This document shows positions 46,924 through 55,390 of a stretch of DNA of 64,000 nt, piece after piece (the stretch's first letter is position 1; each line of letters begins with the position of its first letter). The DNA is from JADHMP01 sp016779985 (lineage in GTDB: Bacteria; Bacteroidota; Bacteroidia; Flavobacteriales; Flavobacteriaceae). The stretch is taken from positions 15,721 through 79,720 of the forward strand of contig JADHMP010000011.1 in assembly GCA_016779985.1 (NCBI GenBank). Direction: 5' to 3'. Below the pieces are notes generated by a model. That model made no database searches and was not told the DNA's origin. It saw nothing but the letters and a program-made list of their open reading frames with translations. Both the position numbers and the translations under genes were made by a program.

Positions 46924-46934
46924 CAGCCTCAAAA

Positions 46935-47007
46935 GATTTGGTAGCTCAGTTGGTAGAGCATCTCCCTTTTAAGGAGAGGGTCCTGGGTTCGAGCCCCAGC
47001 CAAATCA
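46935..47007 (+). tRNA. tRNA-Lys (anticodon TTT), copy 1
   Basis: A full cloverleaf: acceptor GATTTGG/CCAAATC, D arm GCTC...GAGC, anticodon stem TCTCC/GGAGA with loop CTTTTAA, T arm CTGGG TTCGAGC CCCAG, discriminator A. CCA is not encoded. Confidence 0.97.
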
Positions 47008-47011
47008 CTCC

Positions 47012-47084
47012 GACTTGGTAGCTCAGTTGGTAGAGCATCTCCCTTTTAAGGAGAGGGTCCTGGGTTCGAGCCCCAGCCAAGTCA
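47012..47084 (+). tRNA. tRNA-Lys (anticodon TTT), copy 2
   Basis: Identical to copy 1 except for a compensating acceptor-stem pair: GACTTGG/CCAAGTC. It follows after 4 bases, so the pair arose by tandem duplication or is kept similar by gene conversion. Confidence 0.97.
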
Positions 47085-47090
47085 CATTTT

Positions 47091-47175
47091 GCGCACGTGG
47101 CGGAATTGGTAGACGCGCTAGGTTGAGGGCCTAGTGGGAGTTTATCCTGTGGAAGTTCGAATCTTCTCGTGCGCA
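47091..47175 (+). tRNA. tRNA-Leu (anticodon GAG)
   Basis: An 85-base class II tRNA: acceptor GCGCACG/CGTGCGC, anticodon stem CTAGG/CCTAG with loop TTGAGGG (anticodon GAG), a long variable arm, T loop TTCGAAT and discriminator A. Confidence 0.96.
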
Positions 47176-47198
47176 CTTCATTAGTATTTTTTTTTTAC

Positions 47199-47215
47199 TA
47201 TCTTTGTTTAAGTTT
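47199..47215 (+). promoter_or_regulatory. Promoter box of the CarH-like gene with overlapping motif
   Basis: TATCTTTG at 47199-47206 is a TAnnTTTG box 29 bases before ATG 47236. TTTGTTTAAGTTT at 47203-47215 overlaps it and equals the first 13 bases of the motif before crtB, so it could be an autoregulatory operator at the transcription start. Confidence 0.45.
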
Positions 47216-47235
47216 TTTTAAGATGATATAGACAT

Positions 47236-48159
47236 ATGAAGAGGATAAAAAGTACATTTTCTATTAAAAACCTAGAAAATATTACTGGGATTAAAGCCCA
47301 CACACTACGAATTTGGGAAAAAAGATACAATTTACTCCAACCAGAAAGAACTGACACAAATATTAGGCGATATAGTCTAGAAAGTCTTAAGAAACTTCTC
47401 AACATAACCCTACTCTACAATCAAGGTTTTAAAATTTCTAAAATTGCACAACTAGACGAAAATGAAATTCCAATCTTAGTTCGTGATATTGCACTAAAAT
47501 CATCCTCAGAACAAGTTTCAATCAACGCTCTCAAATTGGCAATGGTCAATTTTGATACAGTTATGTTTGATATCACTTTTGATGAATTAATCAAGCAACA
47601 TGATTTTGGGTTTATTTTTATAAATATTTTTATGCCATTGATGCGTGAATTGGGAATCCTTTGGCAAACAGGGGCAATTTCACCCTCCCATGAACATTTT
47701 ATTACCAATTTGGTAAAACAAAAAATCCATTCACAGACAGAATTATCACAACGTACTCAAACTGCCCAACAAAATGATAAAATTTTTGTTTTATATCTAC
47801 CAGAAAATGAAATACACGAGCTTGGAATTTTATTTTTAAACTATCATATTCTTTCCAAAGGCTATAAAACAATATTTTTAGGACAATCATTACCCACTGA
47901 GAGTCTCGAAACTCTTTTCACTTTTAGTACCGAACTCAATTTTGTTACCTACCTTACTGTAGAGCCAAATAAAAATGAGATAATGGACTATTTAAACGAC
48001 TTTCACAAGCGTATTTTAAGTGATACCAATTCAAAGCTATTGATTTTTGGTCCCATGCAAGTTGAGATCGATTTAGGAAAAATGCCAGAAAAAATAGAGC
48101 TATTCCGTTCAATAGATGCTTTCAATGTTCGCTACTTCCAGGAAAATATATTTGTTTAG
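47236..48159 (+). CDS. MerR-family regulator with B12-binding domain (CarH-like photoreceptor)
   Basis: A 307-residue regulator. Residues 8-75 are a MerR winged helix (TGIKAHTLRIWEKRY). Residues about 90-165 are the helical cap of B12 domains, with W143 followed by E153-H154, the spacing of W131/E141/H142 in Thermus CarH. Residues about 182-305 are the Rossmann B12 domain, with E192-x-H194-xx-G197, where H194 would be the lower cobalt ligand. In CarH, adenosylcobalamin makes a DNA-binding tetramer that blocks carotenoid genes until light breaks it. The neighbouring crtB and crtZ fit this role. Confidence 0.87.
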   Translation: MKRIKSTFSIKNLENITGIKAHTLRIWEKRYNLLQPERTDTNIRRYSLESLKKLLNITLLYNQGFKISKIAQLDENEIPILVRDIALKSSSEQVSINALKLAMVNFDTVMFDITFDELIKQHDFGFIFINIFMPLMRELGILWQTGAISPSHEHFITNLVKQKIHSQTELSQRTQTAQQNDKIFVLYLPENEIHELGILFLNYHILSKGYKTIFLGQSLPTESLETLFTFSTELNFVTYLTVEPNKNEIMDYLNDFHKRILSDTNSKLLIFGPMQVEIDLGKMPEKIELFRSIDAFNVRYFQENIFV

Positions 48160-48170
48160 ATTTCGCAGTT

Positions 48171-48198
48171 TTTGTTTAAGTTTACAAAGTTGTATTAA
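48171..48198 (+). promoter_or_regulatory. Putative CarH-type operator before crtB
   Basis: The stretch reads TTTGTTTAAGTTTACA then AAGTTGTATTAA. It overlaps the -33 region of the crtB promoter (-7 box at 48209-48216) and closely resembles 949-977 before the adenosyltransferase gene. It has a TGT-N8-ACA core. Confidence 0.45.
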
Positions 48199-48208
48199 TA
48201 CTAAATTA

Positions 48209-48216
48209 TATTTTTG
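48209..48216 (+). promoter_or_regulatory. TAnnTTTG -7 element of crtB
   Basis: TATTTTTG ends 11 bases before the crtB ATG; TTG at 48190-48192 may serve as the -33 element (16-base gap, rather short). Confidence 0.65.
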
Positions 48217-48227
48217 TAAAAAAAGCT

Positions 48228-49067
48228 ATGAAATCGCTGTTCGATGAGGTAAGTCAACAATGCAGTAAATCTGTTACGCAGAGTTACAGTACCTCCTTTT
48301 CACTAGCCACTAGAATGCTGGCACCCTCAATAAGAAGTCACATTTACAATATTTATGGTTTTGTGCGCTTTGCTGATGAAATAGTTGACAGTTTTCATAA
48401 TTATCCCAAAACCTTGCTGTTAGATCGATTTGAAGAAGACCTTTACCTCTCTATTGAGCATAAAATTAGTCTCAATCCGATATTAAATTCATTTCAGCAT
48501 ACTGTTCATAAATTCGATATCGATATTAATTTAATAGAAGCCTTTCTGAAAAGTATGCGCTGGGATTTGAATAAGCAAAATTACGACACCGTAGATGATT
48601 ATAATCAATATATCTATGGATCAGCAGATGTTGTTGGGTTGATGTGCTTAAAGGTTTTTGTCAATGGGAGTAATGATAAATACGAGACGTTAAAACCAGC
48701 CGCTATGGCTTTAGGGTCAGCATTTCAAAAAGTGAATTTTTTAAGAGATTTGAAAGCCGATTTGGAAAATTTAGAACGTTCTTATTTTCCCAATGTAGAT
48801 TTTACCAAATTTGATGAAGCCTCAAAACATAATATCATTGAAGAGATTGAAGATGATTTTCGTAGAGCGTATGATGGCATTTTTAAGTTACCCCACGAAG
48901 CAAAATTTGGAGTTTATACAGCCTATAAATATTATACAGTACTTTTGAAAAAGTTAAAAAACACTCCCTCAATGCAAATAACCAATGTAAGAGTTCGGGT
49001 TCCCAACTATAAAAAAGTAGGGGTTTTGGCACAATCATATATTAAATTTAGATTTAACCTTCTCTAA
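48228..49067 (+). CDS. crtB: Phytoene synthase
   Basis: Joins two geranylgeranyl diphosphates to phytoene, the first carotenoid step. The 279-residue protein has both Asp-rich motifs: D50-x3-D54 (FADEIVDS) and D174-x3-D178 (FLRDLKADLENLE), plus YGSADVVGLMC. It has its own promoter after the CarH-like gene and is followed 4 bases later by crtZ. Phytoene desaturase (crtI) and lycopene cyclase (crtY) are not in the window. Confidence 0.94.
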   Translation: MKSLFDEVSQQCSKSVTQSYSTSFSLATRMLAPSIRSHIYNIYGFVRFADEIVDSFHNYPKTLLLDRFEEDLYLSIEHKISLNPILNSFQHTVHKFDIDINLIEAFLKSMRWDLNKQNYDTVDDYNQYIYGSADVVGLMCLKVFVNGSNDKYETLKPAAMALGSAFQKVNFLRDLKADLENLERSYFPNVDFTKFDEASKHNIIEEIEDDFRRAYDGIFKLPHEAKFGVYTAYKYYTVLLKKLKNTPSMQITNVRVRVPNYKKVGVLAQSYIKFRFNLL

Positions 49068-49071
49068 TCTG

Positions 49072-49518
49072 ATGGCAGTTTTTCTCTGGGTTTTGATTTT
49101 TTTGTTAACCTTTTGCTTAATGGAGTTTATGGCGTGGTTTTCTCATAAATATATTATGCATGGTTTCCTGTGGATATTGCATAAAGACCATCACAAAAAA
49201 GACCATAAATCGTGGTTTGAAAGAAATGATTTGTTTTTCATTTTTTATGCTGTAATCAGTACTGGTTTTGTGATGCTTTGGGGAGAAGGATACCTTTGGG
49301 CAGGACTTCCGATAGGGGTTGGTATTTTTGTTTATGGAGTAACCTACTTTATTGTCCATGACATTTTTATTCATCAAAGATTTAAAATTCTTCGAAATAT
49401 TGATAATCGCTATGCTCGTGGCATTAGAAGAGCCCACAAAATGCATCACAAAAATATCTACAAAACCGAGGGTGAATGCTATGGAATGTTGTTGGTACCT
49501 TTAAAGTATTTTAAATAA
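49072..49518 (+). CDS. crtZ: Beta-carotene hydroxylase CrtZ-type
   Basis: A 148-residue membrane di-iron enzyme that adds hydroxyls to beta-carotene rings to make zeaxanthin. His boxes are HKYIMH, HKDHHKKDH, HDIFIHQ and HKMHHK; about four hydrophobic helices. Length and motifs are typical of CrtZ. In operon with crtB. Confidence 0.93.
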   Translation: MAVFLWVLIFLLTFCLMEFMAWFSHKYIMHGFLWILHKDHHKKDHKSWFERNDLFFIFYAVISTGFVMLWGEGYLWAGLPIGVGIFVYGVTYFIVHDIFIHQRFKILRNIDNRYARGIRRAHKMHHKNIYKTEGECYGMLLVPLKYFK

Positions 49519-49519
49519 A

Positions 49520-50899
49520 TTAGTTTTTTAGCCAATTGTTTTCAAAAGCGCAACTGCGTTTGTCTTTGTTGACGTTGACATAAGTATCTTCAATTTTTTC
49601 CTTCATCCACTCAGTAATGGCTTTGAGCTGCTTTTCTTTAAGGGCTAAATCTTTAATCTTAGGATAATCTTTACTATACTCTGCAATATGTTCGTCAAAC
49701 CTATTGCTGACCATCAAGATTTTGTATTTAGATAAACCTGACTGTTCTTCTTCTAATAGGGGTGCTGAAATTTCTAAATCTTTTAGATTTCTTATTTGAC
49801 TATACAAAACTGGGTCTAAATTTGTGAGTTCAAATTTTGTGTCTCCGGTAGCTGGATTAATCAAAACCCCGCCATTGAAACGGGTTTCTTTTTCGTCAGA
49901 AAACTGGTAGGCTGCGTCTTTAAAAGATATTTCGTCATTCATTATTCTTACACGGAGACTATCCAACTTTTTTTTCGATTCTTGCAACTGAAAAACTTCT
50001 ATTTTAGGGGTCAATAAAATATGTCTCACATCAATTTCCTGCCCCCTTATTTTATCTAGCTGAATAATATGCCATCCAAAATCGGTTTTAAAAGGTTCTG
50101 AAATTTCTCCTTCTTGAAGAGCAAAAGCAATATCTCTAAATTCTTTCACCATTCTTGGCTTCTTTCTATGTAAAGTGTATTTTCCTCCGTTAGCTCTGGA
50201 ACCTGGATCTTGTGAGTATAAAATAGCTTTTGATGCAAAACTTAATCCGCGCTCCAATACATCTTCTCTAAAAAGTTTTAGTTGATTGATAATTCGATCT
50301 CTTTCTTTTTTTGTTACCTCTGGCTCGACAACAATTTGTGAAATTTCGAGTTCAGTCCCAAACACAGGCCTCTCTAAAGCTGGAATGGCGTCAAAAAATT
50401 GTCGCACTTCTTCAGGGGTAATTTCAACTCCCTCAACAATTTTATTTTGCATCAAACTAGAAAGCTGTTGCACTTTATTTATTTCAAATATTTCTTGACG
50501 TAAAGTGGCTTCATCATCTTTATTATAATATTCCAATACTTTTTCTAGACTGCCTAGTTGTTGCGTAAAGTTGTCAATAACTTGATCCACTCTATTATAT
50601 ATTTCGCTTTCATTGATTTCTAAACTGTCTTGTACGGCATGGTGCGCATAGAGCTTATCTTCCATTAATTTTCCAAGAAGTTGGCATTGGGTAACCTCTT
50701 TTGTTGAAAACCCTTGCGACTCCATTTCGATCAACATTTTGTCTATATCAGAATCTAATATGACATAGTCTCCCACAACGGCAGAAACCCCATCTATTTT
50801 AATTCGATTTGCTGTACTCTGTCTTCCTTGAGCATTAATATGGGATAATGATAAAATAAAAACAATACACAATAAGGGGAAATGTCTAGTAGGTCTCAT
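49520..50899 (-). CDS. SurA-like periplasmic chaperone / peptidyl-prolyl isomerase
   Basis: A 459-residue exported protein. Signal peptide MRPTRHFPLLCIVFILSLSHINA; a SurA N-terminal chaperone domain (VSAVVGDYVILDSDID) and two parvulin domains (FASKAILYSQDPGSRANGG...; the second at EVFQLQESKKKL...). It would help outer-membrane proteins fold. ATG 50899 is chosen: it gives a clean signal peptide and a 14-base overlap with the upstream gene, while the longer frame would add about 30 non-signal residues. Confidence 0.9.
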   Translation of the reverse strand: MRPTRHFPLLCIVFILSLSHINAQGRQSTANRIKIDGVSAVVGDYVILDSDIDKMLIEMESQGFSTKEVTQCQLLGKLMEDKLYAHHAVQDSLEINESEIYNRVDQVIDNFTQQLGSLEKVLEYYNKDDEATLRQEIFEINKVQQLSSLMQNKIVEGVEITPEEVRQFFDAIPALERPVFGTELEISQIVVEPEVTKKERDRIINQLKLFREDVLERGLSFASKAILYSQDPGSRANGGKYTLHRKKPRMVKEFRDIAFALQEGEISEPFKTDFGWHIIQLDKIRGQEIDVRHILLTPKIEVFQLQESKKKLDSLRVRIMNDEISFKDAAYQFSDEKETRFNGGVLINPATGDTKFELTNLDPVLYSQIRNLKDLEISAPLLEEEQSGLSKYKILMVSNRFDEHIAEYSKDYPKIKDLALKEKQLKAITEWMKEKIEDTYVNVNKDKRSCAFENNWLKN

Positions 50900-51764
50900 A
50901 TTTTTTAGTTTGAATAGCATCTTGTAAAAGTTCTTTTTCAAATTTTTTAATAAAATTTTGCTTTCGTTGATTTTTAATAATGTTTTCAATGGTTGATTTT
51001 ACGCGATCCATAGGAGCTGTATCTCCACTATCTTTGAAATCATTAAACCTAAACAAATATAGGTCTAATGCCTCATCCACTTCAAAATTAACACCCTTTT
51101 TTAAGTATAATTTAAGATTTTCGTTGTCAAGAAAAGGCAGTTTTTCCATAAGTATTCTTTTGTTGATCCATAAACTATCATTAAAGCTATGACGTGTAAA
51201 TTGAAACGATAATGAGTCTAAAAAAGCTATATCTTCTGTCTTGTATTCCTTAAAACGACGCTTTATTGCATTGATTTGAACATTGTCAAAAGGCACTACC
51301 AAATAGCGAATTTGATAGAAAGGCTGATTGAGAATGAATAAATTCTTTTCCTTAGCATAAAAGGAGTCAATTTCTCGTTGGACAATTAATGTATCAAGGT
51401 TTGCATTTAGTACCTTCTTTTGATAGGCAGCATTAAACAAATCATATTCATAGTTTTGTATCAGCTTTCTTAAAAGTGCTTCGTCTGATGCTGACAGATT
51501 CAACTTAGCTTGATCAAAGAGGATACGCTTGAGCGCCCAGTTATTGATGAAAGAGTTAACTTTTTGAACACTATCAAGGGGGGTGTAGTTTTCACCAAGA
51601 AAGTCAGCCAATTCTGAACGATACAAATATTGATCCGCTACTCTGGCCACAACGTCTTCCTGTACAGATAAATTCTGACAACTTTCAAAAATCAAAACAA
51701 ATACAATTATCCAAATGAGTGGAAATCTTAAGTTGTCATTTTGGGTTAGATTACTTGTTAACAT
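50886..51764 (-). CDS. SurA-related lipoprotein, parvulin-like region degenerate
   Basis: A 292-residue lipoprotein (lipobox FESC) with a SurA-type N-terminus (VVARVADQYLYRSELADFL) and long helical stretches, but I see no clear intact parvulin catalytic core. It overlaps the SurA-like gene by 14 bases, so both are one operon and probably work on the same clients. A chaperone-only role is inferred. Confidence 0.78.
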   Translation of the reverse strand: MLTSNLTQNDNLRFPLIWIIVFVLIFESCQNLSVQEDVVARVADQYLYRSELADFLGENYTPLDSVQKVNSFINNWALKRILFDQAKLNLSASDEALLRKLIQNYEYDLFNAAYQKKVLNANLDTLIVQREIDSFYAKEKNLFILNQPFYQIRYLVVPFDNVQINAIKRRFKEYKTEDIAFLDSLSFQFTRHSFNDSLWINKRILMEKLPFLDNENLKLYLKKGVNFEVDEALDLYLFRFNDFKDSGDTAPMDRVKSTIENIIKNQRKQNFIKKFEKELLQDAIQTKKYETY

Positions 51765-51852
51765 TATTGGTTTTTATCTTAATAAGCTATTTAACTAGTT
51801 GCTAAACAATTATTTAATTTTTGATAATTTTGTTAATATCTATTATTTATCG

Positions 51853-51860
51853 TAATTTTG
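51853..51860 (+). promoter_or_regulatory. TAnnTTTG box of the small sorting-domain-like gene
   Basis: TAATTTTG lies 14 bases before TTG 51875. It excludes the earlier in-frame start at 51821. Confidence 0.5.
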
Positions 51861-51874
51861 AACAAAATAATTGT

Positions 51875-52198
51875 TTGAAACATACACTATTATTTTTTAT
51901 TACGTTTTTTCTACTTTCCCTTCCTTTCAAAGGGCAAACCTCCTTCCCCCTCAAAACAGCTTTAAATTTACAAACAGAATTTCAACTTTATCTAGAAGCT
52001 GGCACCCTGTATATAAAGGGTTTAGAAGGCTCAGGGAAAATTCAAATTTACTCAATCATTGGAAATTTAATACACCATCTTGATATACAACAGTTCAAAA
52101 ACCTTCAGTTGCCTGTGCAGTTGGAAGAAAAGCAAATGTATATCATTAGAATTGAATCTTTAGCATTTCAAAAAACCATAAAAATTGTGAACTCCTGA
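51875..52198 (+). CDS. Small exported protein made almost only of a type IX sorting-domain-like module
   Basis: A 107-residue protein with a signal peptide (KHTLLFFITFFLLSLPFKGQ) and one beta-sandwich-like module: KIQIYSIIGNLIHHLDIQQF and MYIIRIESLAFQKTIKIVNS, which look like the T9SS type A C-terminal sorting domain (usual pattern VYDxxGKxV ... YxVxI...GxxxxxKxxxx). There is no cargo domain. The start is TTG 51875 (leader begins there; promoter box at 51853). It could be a degraded T9SS substrate or a stand-alone adhesion module. Confidence 0.6.
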   Translation: MKHTLLFFITFFLLSLPFKGQTSFPLKTALNLQTEFQLYLEAGTLYIKGLEGSGKIQIYSIIGNLIHHLDIQQFKNLQLPVQLEEKQMYIIRIESLAFQKTIKIVNS

Positions 52199-52199
52199 T

Positions 52200-53666
52200 T
52201 TATCTACTGTAGTTTGGAGCTTCTTTAATTATACTTACTGTGTGAGGATGGCTTTCTTTTAATCCAGCCGCTGTTATACTCACAAAACGACCCGTATTCT
52301 TTAGCGTCGCAATATCTTTAGCACCACAATAGCCCATTCCAGCGCGCAACCCCCCTACAAATTGATGGACACTTTCTTCCAAATTTCCTTTGAAAGGAAC
52401 TCGCCCCACTATGCCTTCTGGCACAAGTTTGCTTATATCAGCTTCTACATCTTGAAAATAACGATCTTTACTCCCACTACGCATAGCTTCAACGGACCCC
52501 ATGCCTCGGTATGTTTTGTATTTTCTACCTTCATAAATGATGGTCTCACCTGGCGATTCTTTGGTGCCAGCCAACAAAGACCCTAACATAACCGAATCTG
52601 CACCAGCAGCAATTGCTTTAGGAATATCACCAGTATATTTTACGCCTCCATCAGCTATAATAGGGACTTGAGCTTCTTTAGCCATTTTATAAACTTCCAT
52701 TAAGGCAGAAAGTTGAGGAAATCCAACTCCTGCAATAACTCTTGTGGTGCAAATAGAACCTGGGCCAATTCCTACTTTGACTGCATCTGCACCAAGATCT
52801 ATCAAATATTTAGCTGCTTCAGCAGTGGCAATATTACCCACAATAAAATCAAGTGTTGGAAAACTTTCCTTTAATTCTTTAAACACACTAGCCACTCCTT
52901 TAGAATGACCGTGTGCCGTATCTATTACAACGGCATCAACCCCAGCTTCATATAATCTTTTCACACGCTCAAAAGCATCTTCTGTAACTCCGATCGCGGC
53001 GGCTACAAGCAACCTTCCGAAACTATCTTTATTTGCATTTGGTTTTTTAGAATGCTTAGAAATATCTCTAAATGTGATCAAACCAACCAATATATTATTA
53101 GGATTTACTACAGGTAATTTTTCAATTTTATGCTTTTGCAAAATGGCTTCTGCATCTTGAAGAGATGTCCCTTCTTCAACGGTAATTAAATTTTCAGAAG
53201 TCATGACTTCTTTGATTGATCGGTCATCTTTATTTTCAAAACGCAGATCACGATTAGTAACGATTCCAACCAGTTTTTTAGCTTCATCAACAATTGGGAT
53301 TCCTCCAATTTTATATTTGCTCATTGCTTGCTCAGCTTCACTAATCGTTGTTGTGTGAGGCAATGTAACTGGATCTAGAATCATGCCTGACTCAGAACGC
53401 TTCACCATTCTCACTTTGTTCGACTGTTCTTCGATAGACATGTTTTTATGGATCACCCCTATGCCCCCCTCTCGAGCTATTGCAATGGCCATTCGACTTT
53501 CTGTTACGGTATCCATCGCTGCAGAAACAATAGGAACATTTAATCCAATATTTCTACTGAATTTAGATTGAATATCAACCTCTCGAGGTAACACATCTGA
53601 ATAGTTTGGAACTAGCAATACATCTTCATATGTAAGCCCCTGACCGAAAAATTTAGTGGAATCCAT
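52200..53666 (-). CDS. guaB: IMP dehydrogenase
   Basis: Oxidises IMP to XMP, the first GMP-specific step. The 488-residue protein has the TIM barrel with GPGSICTTR (catalytic Cys loop), DGGVKYTGDIPKAIAAGA and the YRGMGS flap, and an inserted CBS pair at about residues 95-215 (MTSENLITVEEGTSLQDAE). ATG 53666 is preferred to TTG 53672. TATATTTG on the minus strand at 53695-53702 is the likely -7 box. Confidence 0.97.
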   Translation of the reverse strand: MDSTKFFGQGLTYEDVLLVPNYSDVLPREVDIQSKFSRNIGLNVPIVSAAMDTVTESRMAIAIAREGGIGVIHKNMSIEEQSNKVRMVKRSESGMILDPVTLPHTTTISEAEQAMSKYKIGGIPIVDEAKKLVGIVTNRDLRFENKDDRSIKEVMTSENLITVEEGTSLQDAEAILQKHKIEKLPVVNPNNILVGLITFRDISKHSKKPNANKDSFGRLLVAAAIGVTEDAFERVKRLYEAGVDAVVIDTAHGHSKGVASVFKELKESFPTLDFIVGNIATAEAAKYLIDLGADAVKVGIGPGSICTTRVIAGVGFPQLSALMEVYKMAKEAQVPIIADGGVKYTGDIPKAIAAGADSVMLGSLLAGTKESPGETIIYEGRKYKTYRGMGSVEAMRSGSKDRYFQDVEADISKLVPEGIVGRVPFKGNLEESVHQFVGGLRAGMGYCGAKDIATLKNTGRFVSITAAGLKESHPHTVSIIKEAPNYSR

Positions 53667-53694
53667 TGGCAATTAATTAACGATTAATTGCGTA

Positions 53695-53702
53695 CAAATA
53701 TA
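53695..53702 (-). promoter_or_regulatory. TAnnTTTG -7 element of guaB
   Basis: TATATTTG on the minus strand, 28 bases before ATG 53666. Confidence 0.6.
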
Positions 53703-53768
53703 GGAAGAAAAACAGTGCTCTTTCTATTTCCTAATCTATTTAACAAGACAGCCTAGATAAAATGTATC

Positions 53769-54626
53769 TTATAGAAAAATTCTATGGGAGTGATTGTATG
53801 CTGACTCAAAAGCAAGAGTCGATAAATCGTGTGCGCAGTTTTGAGCAGAAAAATAGGAAATTAGCCTTTCTGTTGGCATATTGCCAACCAATTCGTTCTG
53901 AGCCATTGGACAGCCTCCCCACCCCTTTATTGTTCCATCAAAACGTTTGCAACCTGCTAAAAAAGCAGTGTTAACCTTTTCATACCAAGAGTCTTTTGTG
54001 GTATGAAAGTGAGCCCCAAATTCAATAGTGCTATAAGATTCACATAAATAGTAAAATAGCGCTTCAATTGCCTCTAATTTTGCCATTCCAATGGTATCAG
54101 AAAGTGAAATGATTTTTATACCAAAAGAGTTCATTTTGGTCACCCATGATTCCATTATCTCAATACTCCATGGGTCACCATAGGGATTTCCAAAGCCCAT
54201 GGAAAGATAGACAACTATCGTTTTATCGTGTTTGTCTGCTATTTCAATTATTTTTTGCAATTCAACAACTGATTCTTCAATTGTCTTGTTGGTATTTCTG
54301 ATTTGAAAATTCTCTGATATTGAAAAGGGGTAGCCTAAATAGGTTATTTTTTCGTGAGAACTGGCTTCTTTTGCTCCTCTTGCATTGGCAATTATGGCTA
54401 AAAGCTTGGTTTTTGTTTCACTAAGGTCAAGCTGGTCAACCACTGCTGCTGCGTCTGACATCTGTGGAATAGCCTTTGGAGAAACAAAACTTACACAATC
54501 TAGTGTATCGAAACCTACTTTTAAGAGCGCTTGATAATAAGAGACTTTATCTGCAGTTGGCACCCGCTTATTCATTCCTTGAAGTGCATCTCTTGGACAT
54601 TCAATGATTTTAACTTTCTCCTTCAA
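53769..54626 (-). CDS. Hydroxymethylglutaryl-CoA lyase-like enzyme
   Basis: A 285-residue TIM-barrel lyase. R12 (ECPRDALQG), the metal pair H206/H208 (GAHFHTT) and the catalytic C239 in GWGGCPMA fit HMG-CoA lyase, which yields acetoacetate and acetyl-CoA in leucine breakdown. No other leucine-degradation gene is near. It begins 9 bases downstream of the LysE stop, so they share a transcript. Confidence 0.9.
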   Translation of the reverse strand: MKEKVKIIECPRDALQGMNKRVPTADKVSYYQALLKVGFDTLDCVSFVSPKAIPQMSDAAAVVDQLDLSETKTKLLAIIANARGAKEASSHEKITYLGYPFSISENFQIRNTNKTIEESVVELQKIIEIADKHDKTIVVYLSMGFGNPYGDPWSIEIMESWVTKMNSFGIKIISLSDTIGMAKLEAIEALFYYLCESYSTIEFGAHFHTTKDSWYEKVNTAFLAGCKRFDGTIKGWGGCPMAQNELVGNMPTERLISYFSAQNCAHDLSTLAFESAYNHSHRIFL

Positions 54627-54635
54627 AGTAATAAT

Positions 54636-55250
54636 TTATGATAAAAGTAAGATTACGACTATAAATAGCAAAAGCAAGGCTTGTATTTTATTCCAATACA
54701 ATTGTTTTTTTGGAGTTACAAATGACCGCCCAAATCGTTCAGAAAAGAAGGCTACAATAAAAAAAACCAGGAGCGCTTGAAGCATAAAAAGGAGTCCTAA
54801 AAGTAGAAATTGATAGGTTATTGACCATGTGTCATGAAAACGGAAAGCAGGAAAAAATCCCAAAAAAAACAAACTTACTTTAGGGTTTGTCAAATTCATA
54901 ATAAATCCTGTGGCAAAGTCCTTTTTGAACTCTTTTTTTTCAAAAGTATTGACATCTTTTGATTGCTTTTGTCGCCACAATAAATAAGCAAGATAGGTTA
55001 AATATAAGGCTCCAATACCTTTTATTATGACAAAGACCGCAGGAAAACGTTCTAAAACGTAGCCAAGCCCAAAGGCTACACTAAGGGTGTGTATAATTAA
55101 TCCGGTGACTAAACCCGTGGCTGTTGTAAACCCTTTTCGCCATCCAGAAGTAACACTTTGAGTGAGCACATAGAGCATATCGGGTCCTGGTGCCAAAGTA
55201 AACCCCACTGCTGTGAGTATGAAGGCTGATAAAATATCAAAATGTAACAT
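54636..55250 (-). CDS. LysE/RhtB family exporter
   Basis: A 204-residue inner-membrane protein with about six helices and the signature TLAPGPDMLYVLTQSV plus NLTNPKVSLFFLGFFPAF. The family exports amino acids such as threonine, homoserine or lysine; cargo unknown. Confidence 0.9.
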   Translation of the reverse strand: MLHFDILSAFILTAVGFTLAPGPDMLYVLTQSVTSGWRKGFTTATGLVTGLIIHTLSVAFGLGYVLERFPAVFVIIKGIGALYLTYLAYLLWRQKQSKDVNTFEKKEFKKDFATGFIMNLTNPKVSLFFLGFFPAFRFHDTWSITYQFLLLGLLFMLQALLVFFIVAFFSERFGRSFVTPKKQLYWNKIQALLLLFIVVILLLS

Positions 55251-55390
55251 TGAATTTTAACTTATTATCAATAAAAAATAAATCAATTCCTTTTTGGATT
55301 CAATAAATGCTAATTTTTATAATTTAAAAATTAATTTGAACTGTATGCGTTTTTGGCGTTTGAATTTTTATAAATTGTAATCAAAAAAAT

